From: CAYSSJ01 sp964433675
Lineage (GTDB): Bacteria > Cloacimonadota > Cloacimonadia > Cloacimonadales > TCS61
Length of the DNA: 64,000 nt
Reading direction: 5' to 3'
NCBI GenBank assembly: GCA_964433675.1
Contig: CAYSSJ010000013.1
Location: 1 to 64,000 of the forward strand
Under the pieces are notes generated by a model. That model saw only the letters and a program-made list of their open reading frames with translations. It was not told the origin of the DNA and did no database searches. The translations under genes were made by a program, and so were the position numbers. Shown in pieces: positions 23,151-31,466 of the stretch. How positions within the stretch are numbered: position 1 is the stretch's first letter; each line of letters begins with the position of its first letter.

Positions 23151-24092
23151 ATGAAAATCTATATAGACCAACTGCACGAATATATAAACAAAGAGATTAT
23201 CAGTGAATTTCTGGTTACTCAAAAAGAACTGCGCGAAGGAAGTAAGGATTTCTATGTGAGAATGAAACTGGCAGATAAGACCGGTACTACAACCGCTAAT
23301 ATATGGAATAATGCCAAACAGCTCTCTGATAAATTCAAAGAGGGCGATCTCATCAAGATAAAAGGGATAGTCATCACCTACAATGCTCAGATCCAAATCA
23401 CCGTGAATAAAGTAAAAGTATTAAACGCAGAGGAATATGACCTAATGGAATTTATCGAGTCCACCTCCAAAGATATGGATAAACTCTCCGAAACCTTGTT
23501 CGGCTTTGTCGACAAGATCTCTCAACCGCATCTGAAGAAACTTCTCAAAAGTATCTTCGAGGATAAAGAGTTTTACAAAAGCTTTGCCGAAGCTCCCGCT
23601 GCCAAGACCTGGCATCATAATTATCTGGGAGGGCTTTTGGAGCATACCGTCTCGGTGGCTAAACTATGCGAATTTCTCTCTCATCAATATCCGGCCGATC
23701 GCGATCTGCTAATCACCGGCGCACTTTTGCACGATATCGGCAAGGTGTTTGAATATCGTACCAAACCGGTGATAGATTTTACTTTGGACGGAAGATTGAT
23801 AGGACACTTATCGCTAGGCGATCAGTTTGTCAGCGATAAAGCTAAAATGATAGATAATTTCTCCCCGTTGCTGATAACCAAGCTACGTCATCTTATCTTA
23901 GCACATCATGGCGAATACGAAAAAGCTTCGGTTAGATTACCGCAGACTCTGGAGGCTGTCATCCTGCACCATGCCGATAACCTCGATGCCCAAACAGTTG
24001 GAGTGAAACAACTGGTGGAAAAAGGGCAAACAGACGATGCTGAATGGTCGGAGTATGATCGGTTGAATAATAGATTCTACCTGCTTCCCTGA
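23151..24092 (+). CDS. YhaM-like 3'-5' exoribonuclease (OB-fold + HD)
   Basis: A 313-residue cytosolic protein with an N-terminal OB-fold (about 1-95: FYVRMKLADKTGTTTANIWNN, GDLIKIKGIV) and an HD phosphohydrolase domain (LEHTVSVAKL, LLHDIGKVFEY, HHGEYEKA, HHADNLDAQ). This is the YhaM arrangement, a Mn-dependent 3'-5' exoribonuclease. The ATG at 23151 has GAAAGGA 8 nt upstream; a GTG at 23145 is in frame but too close to that site. It lies 13 bp after the PHP gene and 22 bp before the MBL gene, so the three are probably one transcript. Confidence 0.85.
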   Translation: MKIYIDQLHEYINKEIISEFLVTQKELREGSKDFYVRMKLADKTGTTTANIWNNAKQLSDKFKEGDLIKIKGIVITYNAQIQITVNKVKVLNAEEYDLMEFIESTSKDMDKLSETLFGFVDKISQPHLKKLLKSIFEDKEFYKSFAEAPAAKTWHHNYLGGLLEHTVSVAKLCEFLSHQYPADRDLLITGALLHDIGKVFEYRTKPVIDFTLDGRLIGHLSLGDQFVSDKAKMIDNFSPLLITKLRHLILAHHGEYEKASVRLPQTLEAVILHHADNLDAQTVGVKQLVEKGQTDDAEWSEYDRLNNRFYLLP

Positions 24093-24114
24093 TTAGTAAT
24101 CCGGAAGGTTTAGT

Positions 24115-24900
24115 ATGTTTCAAACTGCGGTTATTGCCAGTGGTAGTAAAGGAAATTGCTTTTTGGTTAGAACAGAGCAGACTAAGCTCATTATCGACGC
24201 CGGACTGAGTGCCAAGCGAGTATTGGAGGCAATGGCTTCTCTGAAGCTCGACCATAACAAAGTAGAAGCCGTTCTGATAAGCCATGAACATAGCGATCAT
24301 ATCAAAGGGGCGGGGGTCTTGTGTCGTAAACTGAACATTCCGCTCTATATAACTGACCTTACCTATAATCTCTGCCGAGCAAGATTGGGTAAATTGCCGC
24401 TGGGAGTCCATCACTATAAGATAGGAGAAAGATTTGAGATTGGCGATCTGCTTATCGATAGCTTCCCAGCTTCTCATGATGGGATCGATGGTGCAAATTT
24501 CATTATCGAGAAAATAGGGGAGAGCAATCGGAAGCTGGCTCTGGTTACCGATCTGGGCTATAGCTCCAGATTGACTAAACTGAAAATGCAAAAGGCTACT
24601 ACCTTGATATTGGAATGTAACCATGATGTGGATATGTTGCTTGATGGTCCTTATCCCTGGCATCTAAAGCAGCGCATCCGTAGCAGACACGGGCATCTAT
24701 CCAACGATCAGGCAATCGAACTTTTTCAAGAGATCATGCATCCCGAGCTGACAAATGTGATACTCGCTCATCTGAGTGAGGTAAATAACTGTCCCGATCT
24801 GGTCGAGAAACTTTGGTGTGAATTTCTTAGAAGTATCGACTCGAAATCCAAGCTCTTGATTTCGTCTCAATACGAACCTACTCCACTTGTTGATATTTAA
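24115..24900 (+). CDS. Metallo-beta-lactamase fold hydrolase (WalJ/YycJ-like)
   Basis: A 261-residue MBL-fold hydrolase. It has the N-terminal VIASGSKGNCFLVRTEQTKLIIDAG typical of the YycJ/WalJ branch, the metal motif HEHSDH (57-62), ALVTDLGY and a late histidine in VILAHLSEVNNCP. WalJ-type proteins are implicated in DNA 5'-end processing and replication-division coupling in Gram-positives; here the role is unknown. GGAAGG precedes ATG 24115. The next gene starts 7 bp downstream. Confidence 0.85.
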   Translation: MFQTAVIASGSKGNCFLVRTEQTKLIIDAGLSAKRVLEAMASLKLDHNKVEAVLISHEHSDHIKGAGVLCRKLNIPLYITDLTYNLCRARLGKLPLGVHHYKIGERFEIGDLLIDSFPASHDGIDGANFIIEKIGESNRKLALVTDLGYSSRLTKLKMQKATTLILECNHDVDMLLDGPYPWHLKQRIRSRHGHLSNDQAIELFQEIMHPELTNVILAHLSEVNNCPDLVEKLWCEFLRSIDSKSKLLISSQYEPTPLVDI

Positions 24901-24907
24901 GAGGTAG

Positions 24908-25885
24908 ATGATGGTATCCGGTATCCTGGGTGTGATAATGTTCTTTTCGGTACTTCTGTTCGTATTGGGATTCGTTCTGTTGATCAAAAGTGCAAATTGG
25001 TTGATAGACGGAGCCTCGTCGCTGGCTCATAAATTCAGTATCTCCGATATGGCTATCGGATTGTCGGTGGTTGCTTTCGGTACTTCGGCACCGGAGCTAA
25101 TTGTAAACATACTCTCCAGTGTACGCGGACATGATGATATCTGTTTTGGTAATGTCATCGGTAGTAATATTTTCAATATCTTAGTTGTATTAGGTATCAC
25201 CGGGATAATAATTCCACTCACTATGAAGATCGCCACCGTTAAAAAGGAGATCCCCTTCGTTCTGATAACTTCTCTCTTGGTCTTCGGGATGGTGAATAAT
25301 TTCGGCTTTTCCGGCAGTTTGTTATCCAGATTAGACGGATTGATCTTGATAACTATCTTTGTTGTATTTATGATTTATATATTAGGTATGTCAAAAGAGA
25401 GGGTTTTAGAAGGGATCGAGATCAAAGACTATTCGGTGATAAAATCTCTGTGGTTGATAATGATCGGTATGTTCGGACTCTTTCTGGGTGGGAATATGGT
25501 GGTCGGCAATGCGGTTAATATCGCCACCATTCTAAATACCAGTGAGAAATTCGTTGCCCTCACAATGGTAGCTCTTGGCACTTCTCTGCCCGAATTAGTC
25601 ACCTCCATGGTTGCCATCACCAAGAAACGTGCTGATCTGGCTATTGGGAATGTCGTCGGCTCCAATCTTTTTAACCTGCTTCTGGTGCTTGGCGTCACCT
25701 CGGTAGTGAAACCAATATTCTATTCCTACTCTATCAATATCGACTTTATCTTTATGATTTTCGTCTCCGCTTTACTGTTTTTGTTCATGTTCACCGGTAA
25801 AAAGAGGAAACTGGATAGAGCAGAAGCGATCTTGTTCACTTTGCTATATATGATCTATCTTTTCTTTCTGATCTATAGAAGGTAA
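24908..25885 (+). CDS. Calcium/sodium antiporter (CaCA, YrbG-like)
   Basis: A 325-residue inner-membrane cation exchanger with about ten hydrophobic helices. The two alpha repeats are visible as inverted-topology copies: VVAFGTSAPELIVN with IGSNIFNILVVLG, and MVALGTSLPELVTS with VVGSNLFNLLLVLG. The ATG at 24908 is followed directly by a second ATG (24911) that sits better from GAGG at 24901; either is possible. It is the last gene of the 22-26 kb run. Confidence 0.9.
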   Translation: MMVSGILGVIMFFSVLLFVLGFVLLIKSANWLIDGASSLAHKFSISDMAIGLSVVAFGTSAPELIVNILSSVRGHDDICFGNVIGSNIFNILVVLGITGIIIPLTMKIATVKKEIPFVLITSLLVFGMVNNFGFSGSLLSRLDGLILITIFVVFMIYILGMSKERVLEGIEIKDYSVIKSLWLIMIGMFGLFLGGNMVVGNAVNIATILNTSEKFVALTMVALGTSLPELVTSMVAITKKRADLAIGNVVGSNLFNLLLVLGVTSVVKPIFYSYSINIDFIFMIFVSALLFLFMFTGKKRKLDRAEAILFTLLYMIYLFFLIYRR

Positions 25886-26067
25886 AAAAATCATTATCAG
25901 AAATCGTTTAAGGATAACTTCCCTATGCAAAGTAATATATGCATTTTGAGATTTGATTTTGAGTCTTGAAAACAAGAGATAATCATAAATATGTTTTGAC
26001 ATCACATGCCACTATTATATTTTGTCATATAGTAAAAAGGCAATAGCCATAAAAATAGGAGGGAAGA

Positions 26068-28236
26068 ATGAAAAAGCTGTTTATCGTTATGATGTTGGTT
26101 GCAGCTATAGGCCTGATGGCCAATGATTCGATCGAGATCAAGCAACCAACCAATCATGTGCCTGTTAGATTAAATATCAACGGGAGTAGTTTAACGAATC
26201 AGACAACCCAAAGAAATGTTCCAGATTATGAATTTTCACGTGCACCAATGGAGTTAGGAATTACCAACTTCTACGATTACATGCCCGGTAGTTACAACAG
26301 TACTCCGATCAGATTACAACCTGCTGCAGATGGTGGTCTCTATATGGGATACTCAGCCCGCGAGACTGCTGAAGCTACACGCCGAGCCTGGTATGCTTAT
26401 ATCGATGATGCCGGTGAAGTTTACATCAATGACCGTATCTCGACAGTCGAAAGACACGAAGGTTTTGTCGGTATCGATATCGATCCAATCAGCGGAAACC
26501 CGATCACAGCCTGGCACCGTCTGATGGATAACAACATAGATTGGGCCGTGGTTTATACATATGATGTGTATAGTATGATGAACGAACCCGGTTTGTGGTT
26601 GCAACCGATCGAAATGATCGATCCGGTCACCGCTCAACATCCAAATCCTGAATTCGCCGGTTGTGAATTTATCTGGCCCTATGCTTTCATAGGTCCTTCA
26701 CCCGAGCCGGACAAAAGAAGAGTATATATTACAGCTAATAACTCTTCTGAAAATCCAGTAACCGACGGACCATCTGAAAATCCGATTATCGCTTACGCAG
26801 ATTTTGATGAGAACGATCTTCTGGGTCAGACTCCACTAGATTGGTCTTACACCAGCATTCCTGAAGCAGATCAATGGCATCTGCAAGGTCTCAGACGTCC
26901 AATTATGTCGATGGCAGTATCAGAAGAAGACGGTAAAGTAGCCTTCTTCGGCTATAATATTGTCTTAGACGGGGATGCCAATGCTAATGCTCTCGATGAA
27001 GAGATGTTTGTATTCGTTAATCACAACTATGGTGAAGGCGAATGGGTAAAACACTCTAGAGATGCTTACTTCGAGATAGGAATGGAAATTCCTTATCACT
27101 TAGATGGCACTTCACCGTTTGCTCTGGAACCAGACGAAATGATCTGTTGGGGACTTATAAATAGTAACCATCAAAATTCACTTTTCTTTGACAATGGCAA
27201 TAAATTAGCTTCTATGCAAAACCTATTCGTTCAAGTTGTTGATCCAAATGGAGTGCCAACTACCAGTTATTACCCCGATTTCGGTTTTCCGAAAGTATTC
27301 ACTTTCGACTTTACTACCGAAGAATTTGAACTGAGAAACGTTGGCTTCATGGGTGATCCTGATGTCTATCATGATACACCTGTACTGCCTTGGAATCCTG
27401 ACGGTGAAGGACAGCAACATAATGATGATGGCTTAGTAATTATGGAATACGGTTGGCCTATATATCATCATGATGTTGATGCTGCTTTCCATGAGAATAA
27501 ACATAAGCTCGCTATCAATGATGATAACGGATGGATTGCTGCTGTATGGCACGAAGGTATCAAGAACAAACTTGCATTCGAAGGTATAGCAGGATATGAA
27601 GATTGGGCAGAAGTACCTGAGTTGGCTATCGCTATTTCAAACGACAATGGCGAAACTTGGTATTTGGAAGAAACCGGCGATTGGTTAGACGAATGGTATA
27701 ATACTATTTATCTCAGCAGTAATGCCGATCCCGAATTAGATGGTATGATCCCTGTATATGCTTACCCGGCAGATTATATTGAAGATCTCGGTAATGGCTG
27801 GGGTCGTCTACACTTTATGTTCATGGACGACAATAGCTTCGGTTCTTTCATCCAAGGTCATGGATCAAACTTGGGTGGACAGATGATGTACACATCTGTT
27901 GATATTTGGTTTGACCCAGATGTCTCCGCTGATGATGTAACTATACCGGTCGCAGACCTGAGTCTCAAAAACTATCCTAACCCATTCAATCCTGAAACTA
28001 CAATTTCTTACTCATTGCAAGAAGCTTCCGATGTGTCTGTAGAAGTTTACAATATTCGCGGACAAAAAGTGAAGACTCTGGTTGATAATGAGCAGAAACA
28101 ACCCGGAACTCATTCTGTAACATGGAATGGTACAGATCAATCAGGTAGAACTGTAGCCAGTGGCGTTTATCTTTACAGAGTTGATGCTGACGGTGGTAGA
28201 TATACCAGCACTAGAAAGATGATCCTGCTTAAATAA
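26068..28236 (+). CDS. Large secreted protein with T9SS-type sorting tail
   Basis: A 722-residue exported protein. The signal peptide is MKKLFIVMMLVAAIGLMA. The body is acidic and rich in Trp, Tyr and Asp, with repeats resembling sialidase/BNR-type blades (ISNDNGETWYLEE; DPISGNPITAWH), suggesting a beta-propeller. The tail (about 645-722) has YPNPFNPETTISYSL, VEVYNIRGQKVKTL, SGVYLYRVDA and ends RKMILLK. GGAGGG lies before ATG 26068 and TTGACA at 25996 is a possible -35. A strong terminator follows. Codon content looks like its neighbours. Confidence 0.75.
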   Translation: MKKLFIVMMLVAAIGLMANDSIEIKQPTNHVPVRLNINGSSLTNQTTQRNVPDYEFSRAPMELGITNFYDYMPGSYNSTPIRLQPAADGGLYMGYSARETAEATRRAWYAYIDDAGEVYINDRISTVERHEGFVGIDIDPISGNPITAWHRLMDNNIDWAVVYTYDVYSMMNEPGLWLQPIEMIDPVTAQHPNPEFAGCEFIWPYAFIGPSPEPDKRRVYITANNSSENPVTDGPSENPIIAYADFDENDLLGQTPLDWSYTSIPEADQWHLQGLRRPIMSMAVSEEDGKVAFFGYNIVLDGDANANALDEEMFVFVNHNYGEGEWVKHSRDAYFEIGMEIPYHLDGTSPFALEPDEMICWGLINSNHQNSLFFDNGNKLASMQNLFVQVVDPNGVPTTSYYPDFGFPKVFTFDFTTEEFELRNVGFMGDPDVYHDTPVLPWNPDGEGQQHNDDGLVIMEYGWPIYHHDVDAAFHENKHKLAINDDNGWIAAVWHEGIKNKLAFEGIAGYEDWAEVPELAIAISNDNGETWYLEETGDWLDEWYNTIYLSSNADPELDGMIPVYAYPADYIEDLGNGWGRLHFMFMDDNSFGSFIQGHGSNLGGQMMYTSVDIWFDPDVSADDVTIPVADLSLKNYPNPFNPETTISYSLQEASDVSVEVYNIRGQKVKTLVDNEQKQPGTHSVTWNGTDQSGRTVASGVYLYRVDADGGRYTSTRKMILLK

Positions 28237-28257
28237 AAACAAGCAGAATATAATAAG

Positions 28258-28292
28258 AAGAGCCGGTGTTCATACCGGCTCTTTTTTTTTTG
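28258..28292 (+). terminator. Rho-independent terminator
   Basis: AAGAGCCGGT (28258-28267), loop GTTCAT, ACCGGCTCTT (28274-28283), continuing into a run of T. It serves the gene ending at 28236 and possibly, in the other direction, the alcohol dehydrogenase gene. Confidence 0.95.
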
Positions 28293-28302
28293 GTGATGAA
28301 AA

Positions 28303-29403
28303 TCAACTTTTTGATAAATTTTTATAGAGAGATTGAATTTCTTCCAATTCTATCTTGCAGGGATTCTTTGCCATATTCCGACTGTTCAATACTTCATATG
28401 ATTTGCTTTTGATAAACAGATCGTCCAAATCGTGCTCAAACTTGATCCCAAGCATATCAAGCCAACTATAGAAATCATTTTTTCCGATTTTCAGATATTT
28501 GAACATGGAATCAAGCTCTGTGCTTACAGACGGATAGAATTTCTCCATCACTATCTTCATTACTACTCCATTTGCCAGACCATGACTTAGTCCGAGCTCA
28601 GTTGTAAGTGGATAGCCCAAAGAATGCTGCAAAGTAGTTCCGCATTGGGAGATGATATAACCTCCTAGCATGGAAGCATGCATAAGCTTGACACGATATT
28701 CCAGGTTATCCAATTCCTCAAGACAGAGAGGTAGAAACTGATAGATCAGTTTGATCCCCTGAAAAATAAGCGGGTAGAAAAAACTGTGTCTTACATCGGA
28801 ATACAAACCTTCCAACAGATGACTAAGCGCATCGATAGAAGTATCGCGAGTAATTTCTTTGGATAGTGTCAGAGTATATTTGGCGTCTATGTATGATAAA
28901 GCTGGGTACAATAAAGAAGAACCGAAACCTGCTTTCTGATTAATCTCGGTGTTGGTAATAACACTATAAGGAGTAAGTTCACTACCGGTTCCGGCAGTGG
29001 TGGGAACAGCGACTATCTTGTAAGCATCCTTGATTTTGGCAGATTCATAAAGTTCATAAGGCAGCAGATCATTTTTTGCCAGAGCGGATATTGCCTTACC
29101 GGCATCGAGTGGGCTGCCGCCACCGATCGCTATGATGAAATCACATTCTGTTTGTTGTAATAGTTTTGCTCCTTTGACTACAGTCTCCAAATCCGGATTC
29201 TCTTTTACCTCATCAAAATGAGTATAATGCATGCCAGAAAGGTTCAATACAGATATTACATCGTCCAGTGCACCACATTTTTTTGCTGAATTCTTCCCCG
29301 TAACTAATAGCGGTTTTTTACCTAAAGTTAGCATCAATTCACCGTTTCTCTTCAGTACATCTCTACCCAGAAAGAAATGTACCGGCATAAAGTAATTCAA
29401 CAT
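28303..29403 (-). CDS. Iron-containing alcohol dehydrogenase
   Basis: A 366-residue group III (Fe-dependent) alcohol dehydrogenase, NAD(P)H-linked. The nucleotide site is IIAIGGGSPLDAGKA (about 90-104), followed by VPTTAGTGSE. Metal ligands are expected in DTSIDALSHLLEG (Asp and His), GLSHGLANG (His) and a further histidine; the region after SLGYPLTTELGLSHG fits. GAGG precedes ATG 29403 on the minus strand. It follows the flavin reductase gene by 18 bp in the same direction, probably one operon. The substrate aldehyde or alcohol is unknown. Confidence 0.88.
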   Translation of the reverse strand: MLNYFMPVHFFLGRDVLKRNGELMLTLGKKPLLVTGKNSAKKCGALDDVISVLNLSGMHYTHFDEVKENPDLETVVKGAKLLQQTECDFIIAIGGGSPLDAGKAISALAKNDLLPYELYESAKIKDAYKIVAVPTTAGTGSELTPYSVITNTEINQKAGFGSSLLYPALSYIDAKYTLTLSKEITRDTSIDALSHLLEGLYSDVRHSFFYPLIFQGIKLIYQFLPLCLEELDNLEYRVKLMHASMLGGYIISQCGTTLQHSLGYPLTTELGLSHGLANGVVMKIVMEKFYPSVSTELDSMFKYLKIGKNDFYSWLDMLGIKFEHDLDDLFIKSKSYEVLNSRNMAKNPCKIELEEIQSLYKNLSKS

Positions 29404-29421
29404 ATATACCTCACTTTCAAA

Positions 29422-29898
29422 CTAAAGATCTACCGATAAAAATACATTTTTGTTCTCATTAGACCAGGAATGCTTCACTTCACCCACATAGATAGTATGA
29501 TCTCCGCTTTTCACCTGACTGACCACCTGACATTCGAAACAAGCGGCTGCGTTTTTTAAAACAGGTAGCTTAGCAAGTCTTCCTTCAAACCAAGGTTCTT
29601 CCGTATGTGCTAGTTTGTCTATATCTCTACCCGATTGGGAGCCGCTGAGTCTGATGAGCTCGATCATCTCAGGTGATGGGAAACAGAGGTTGAAATAGCG
29701 CTCTGCTTGTAAACATTCATAAGAATAGCGTGTATGTCCGATAGATATAGCAAGCATTGGCGGAACTATCGAGGTCTTCATAAACCACTCTAAGGTGATA
29801 AGATTGTTTTTCCCCTTACTATCTCTTACTGCTGCTATGGTTACTTTAGACGGATGTTTTACCAAACTATAAGCATGGTTGAAATCTGTTCTCTGCAT
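29422..29898 (-). CDS. Flavin reductase-family protein
   Basis: A 158-residue FMN-binding split-barrel protein of the flavin reductase-like family: KVTIAAVRDSKGKNNLITLEWFMKTSIVPPMLAISIGHTRYS and FNLCFPSPEM, AACFECQVV and GDHTIYVGEV are the family segments. AGGAGGT lies 5 nt before ATG 29898 (minus strand). It leads the two-gene unit with the alcohol dehydrogenase, transcribed away from the ABC binding lipoprotein. Whether it reduces flavin or binds it for another task is not visible. Confidence 0.85.
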   Translation of the reverse strand: MQRTDFNHAYSLVKHPSKVTIAAVRDSKGKNNLITLEWFMKTSIVPPMLAISIGHTRYSYECLQAERYFNLCFPSPEMIELIRLSGSQSGRDIDKLAHTEEPWFEGRLAKLPVLKNAAACFECQVVSQVKSGDHTIYVGEVKHSWSNENKNVFLSVDL

Positions 29899-30093
29899 AT
29901 TACCTCCTATTTTATTTTATGCTAACTATAATGAGGTTGTCTTGCTGTCAAATTTAAAATTTATGCTCATAGAAAGATAGGATAATTAATAAATTTTACT
30001 AAGAATGAGATTTTCAAATGATTATCTGGAAAAAAATCATTGACTTAGTGATCTAATATCCTAAATTGCCTAAAAATGATTATGGAGGTTAAA
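29899..30093. promoter_or_regulatory. Divergent promoter region
   Basis: A 195-bp region between divergent genes. On the minus strand TTGACA (near 29945-29950) is followed after 15 bp by TATAGT, a slightly short spacing. On the plus strand TTGACT (30040-30045) is followed after 16 bp by TAAATT (30062-30067), leading to GGAGG at 30084 and ATG at 30094. Confidence 0.4.
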
Positions 30094-31398
30094 ATGTACA
30101 AATATATTGCAGCGCTTATGATGATCGCCCTGTTACTGACAGGTTGTGGAGGGAGAGATGATGTTCCTGAAGGCGTTACTGAAATAGTCTTTTGGCATGC
30201 TATGGGTGGACCACTCGGCGAAGCTTTGAACGAATTGGTAGATGAGTTTAACAGAGAACATCCCGAGATCCATATATCCATGGTCAACATGGGAAATTAC
30301 ACTGCCCTTTCACAGAAATTGACCGCTGCTATTCAAGCGGGAAATCAGCCCCATATCGCTCAGGCATTCGAGGCTTGGACTGCCTATTATCAAAAAGGAG
30401 ATGTCATTGTCCCATTTGAACGGTTCATCGAGAATGATCCCGAGTTCGGTGAAGAAGATCTGGAGGATTTCTTTCCCGTCTTTGTAGAGAGCAATACGAT
30501 CGATGGTGAATTGTTATCATTTCCATTCAATAAAAGTGTGAGAGTGTTATATTACAACCGGGATCTATTTTTCAGACATGATCTCGATCCCAATCAGCCA
30601 CCCAGAACTTGGGATGAATTCAGAGAATATGCCAAGATCCTCACCAGAGACACTACTAAAGACGGTTCCATAGACCAATATGGCACCACCATCCGTATTA
30701 GTGCATGGCAGTTCCAGAATCTGCTCTTGCAAGCCGGCGGCAGGATGATGGACGAAGACTATAGAAAACCACTTTTCAACGATGAAGCTGGTGTGAGGGC
30801 TTTGGAATATCTCAGGACACTTTTGACCGAAGATAAGACAGCTTATCTATCTCCGGGGTATGAAGGGCAGAGAGATTTTACTGCCAGCAAAGTGGCTATG
30901 TATGAAGATACCAGCGTTTCTTATGCATTTATGGAGAGAACCGGTATCCCGTTCAATCTCGGATTAGCACCGATACCTATCGATAAGACCAGGAAAAACA
31001 TCATCAGTGGAACTAATGTGATTATTTTTAAGAACGAAGATGACCAGGTTCTCGATGCTGCATGGGAATTTGTCAAATGGTTTACCGATACACCTCAGAC
31101 GGCAAAGTGGTCAGCAATGACCTATTATATGCCGGTAAGACAGAGTGCTATGCAAGAGCCGGAACTAAAACAAAGGATAGAAGAAACCCCCGGCATGGCT
31201 GATGTTTACGATCAACTCAATTACGCTACTTTTGAACCGCAGATCAGTGAATGGTTCGAACTGAGACGCTATTTGGAAGAGCATGTGATAGAAAGAGTTG
31301 TGCGCGGTCGTTTGCAATCGAAAACCGCGCTTGATAACGCTGCCAAAAGGTTGACTGAGATGATCGCCAAACAGGAAGTACCTGAGTTTGCTCAGTGA
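30094..31398 (+). CDS. ABC sugar-type substrate-binding lipoprotein (orphan)
   Basis: A 434-residue periplasmic binding lipoprotein of the family that includes UgpB and MalE-like proteins. The lipobox is LLLTGC with lipidated C18; EIVFWHAMGGPLGEALNELVDEFNREHPEI is the classic N-lobe opening, and later come PFNKSVRVLYYNRDLF, PPRTWDEF and MYEDTSVSYAFM. GGAGG lies before ATG 30094. No permease or ATPase gene is adjacent, so it must work with components elsewhere. Ligands may be glycerol phosphate or sugars; the sequence does not decide. Confidence 0.85.
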   Translation: MYKYIAALMMIALLLTGCGGRDDVPEGVTEIVFWHAMGGPLGEALNELVDEFNREHPEIHISMVNMGNYTALSQKLTAAIQAGNQPHIAQAFEAWTAYYQKGDVIVPFERFIENDPEFGEEDLEDFFPVFVESNTIDGELLSFPFNKSVRVLYYNRDLFFRHDLDPNQPPRTWDEFREYAKILTRDTTKDGSIDQYGTTIRISAWQFQNLLLQAGGRMMDEDYRKPLFNDEAGVRALEYLRTLLTEDKTAYLSPGYEGQRDFTASKVAMYEDTSVSYAFMERTGIPFNLGLAPIPIDKTRKNIISGTNVIIFKNEDDQVLDAAWEFVKWFTDTPQTAKWSAMTYYMPVRQSAMQEPELKQRIEETPGMADVYDQLNYATFEPQISEWFELRRYLEEHVIERVVRGRLQSKTALDNAAKRLTEMIAKQEVPEFAQ

Positions 31399-31404
31399 TC
31401 AAGA

Positions 31405-31440
31405 TTGACATAGAAAGCAAATCTTAAAAATTTGTTTTCT
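31405..31440 (+). promoter_or_regulatory. TTGACA box and inverted repeat before thrS
   Basis: TTGACA at 31405-31410 is followed by an inverted repeat AGAAAGCAAAT (31412-31422), 7-nt loop, ATTTGTTTTCT (31430-31440), with one G-T mismatch. It is either a weak terminator of the lipoprotein gene or an operator for thrS. No T-box specifier structure is seen. Confidence 0.4.
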
Positions 31441-31466
31441 GAAATCTATAAAGGAAAGAGGAGAAA

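Noticed and set aside
31399..31466. Possible T-box leader before thrS
   Set aside because: Only 68 bp are available and no T-box sequence or specifier stem is visible; only a simple inverted repeat is present.
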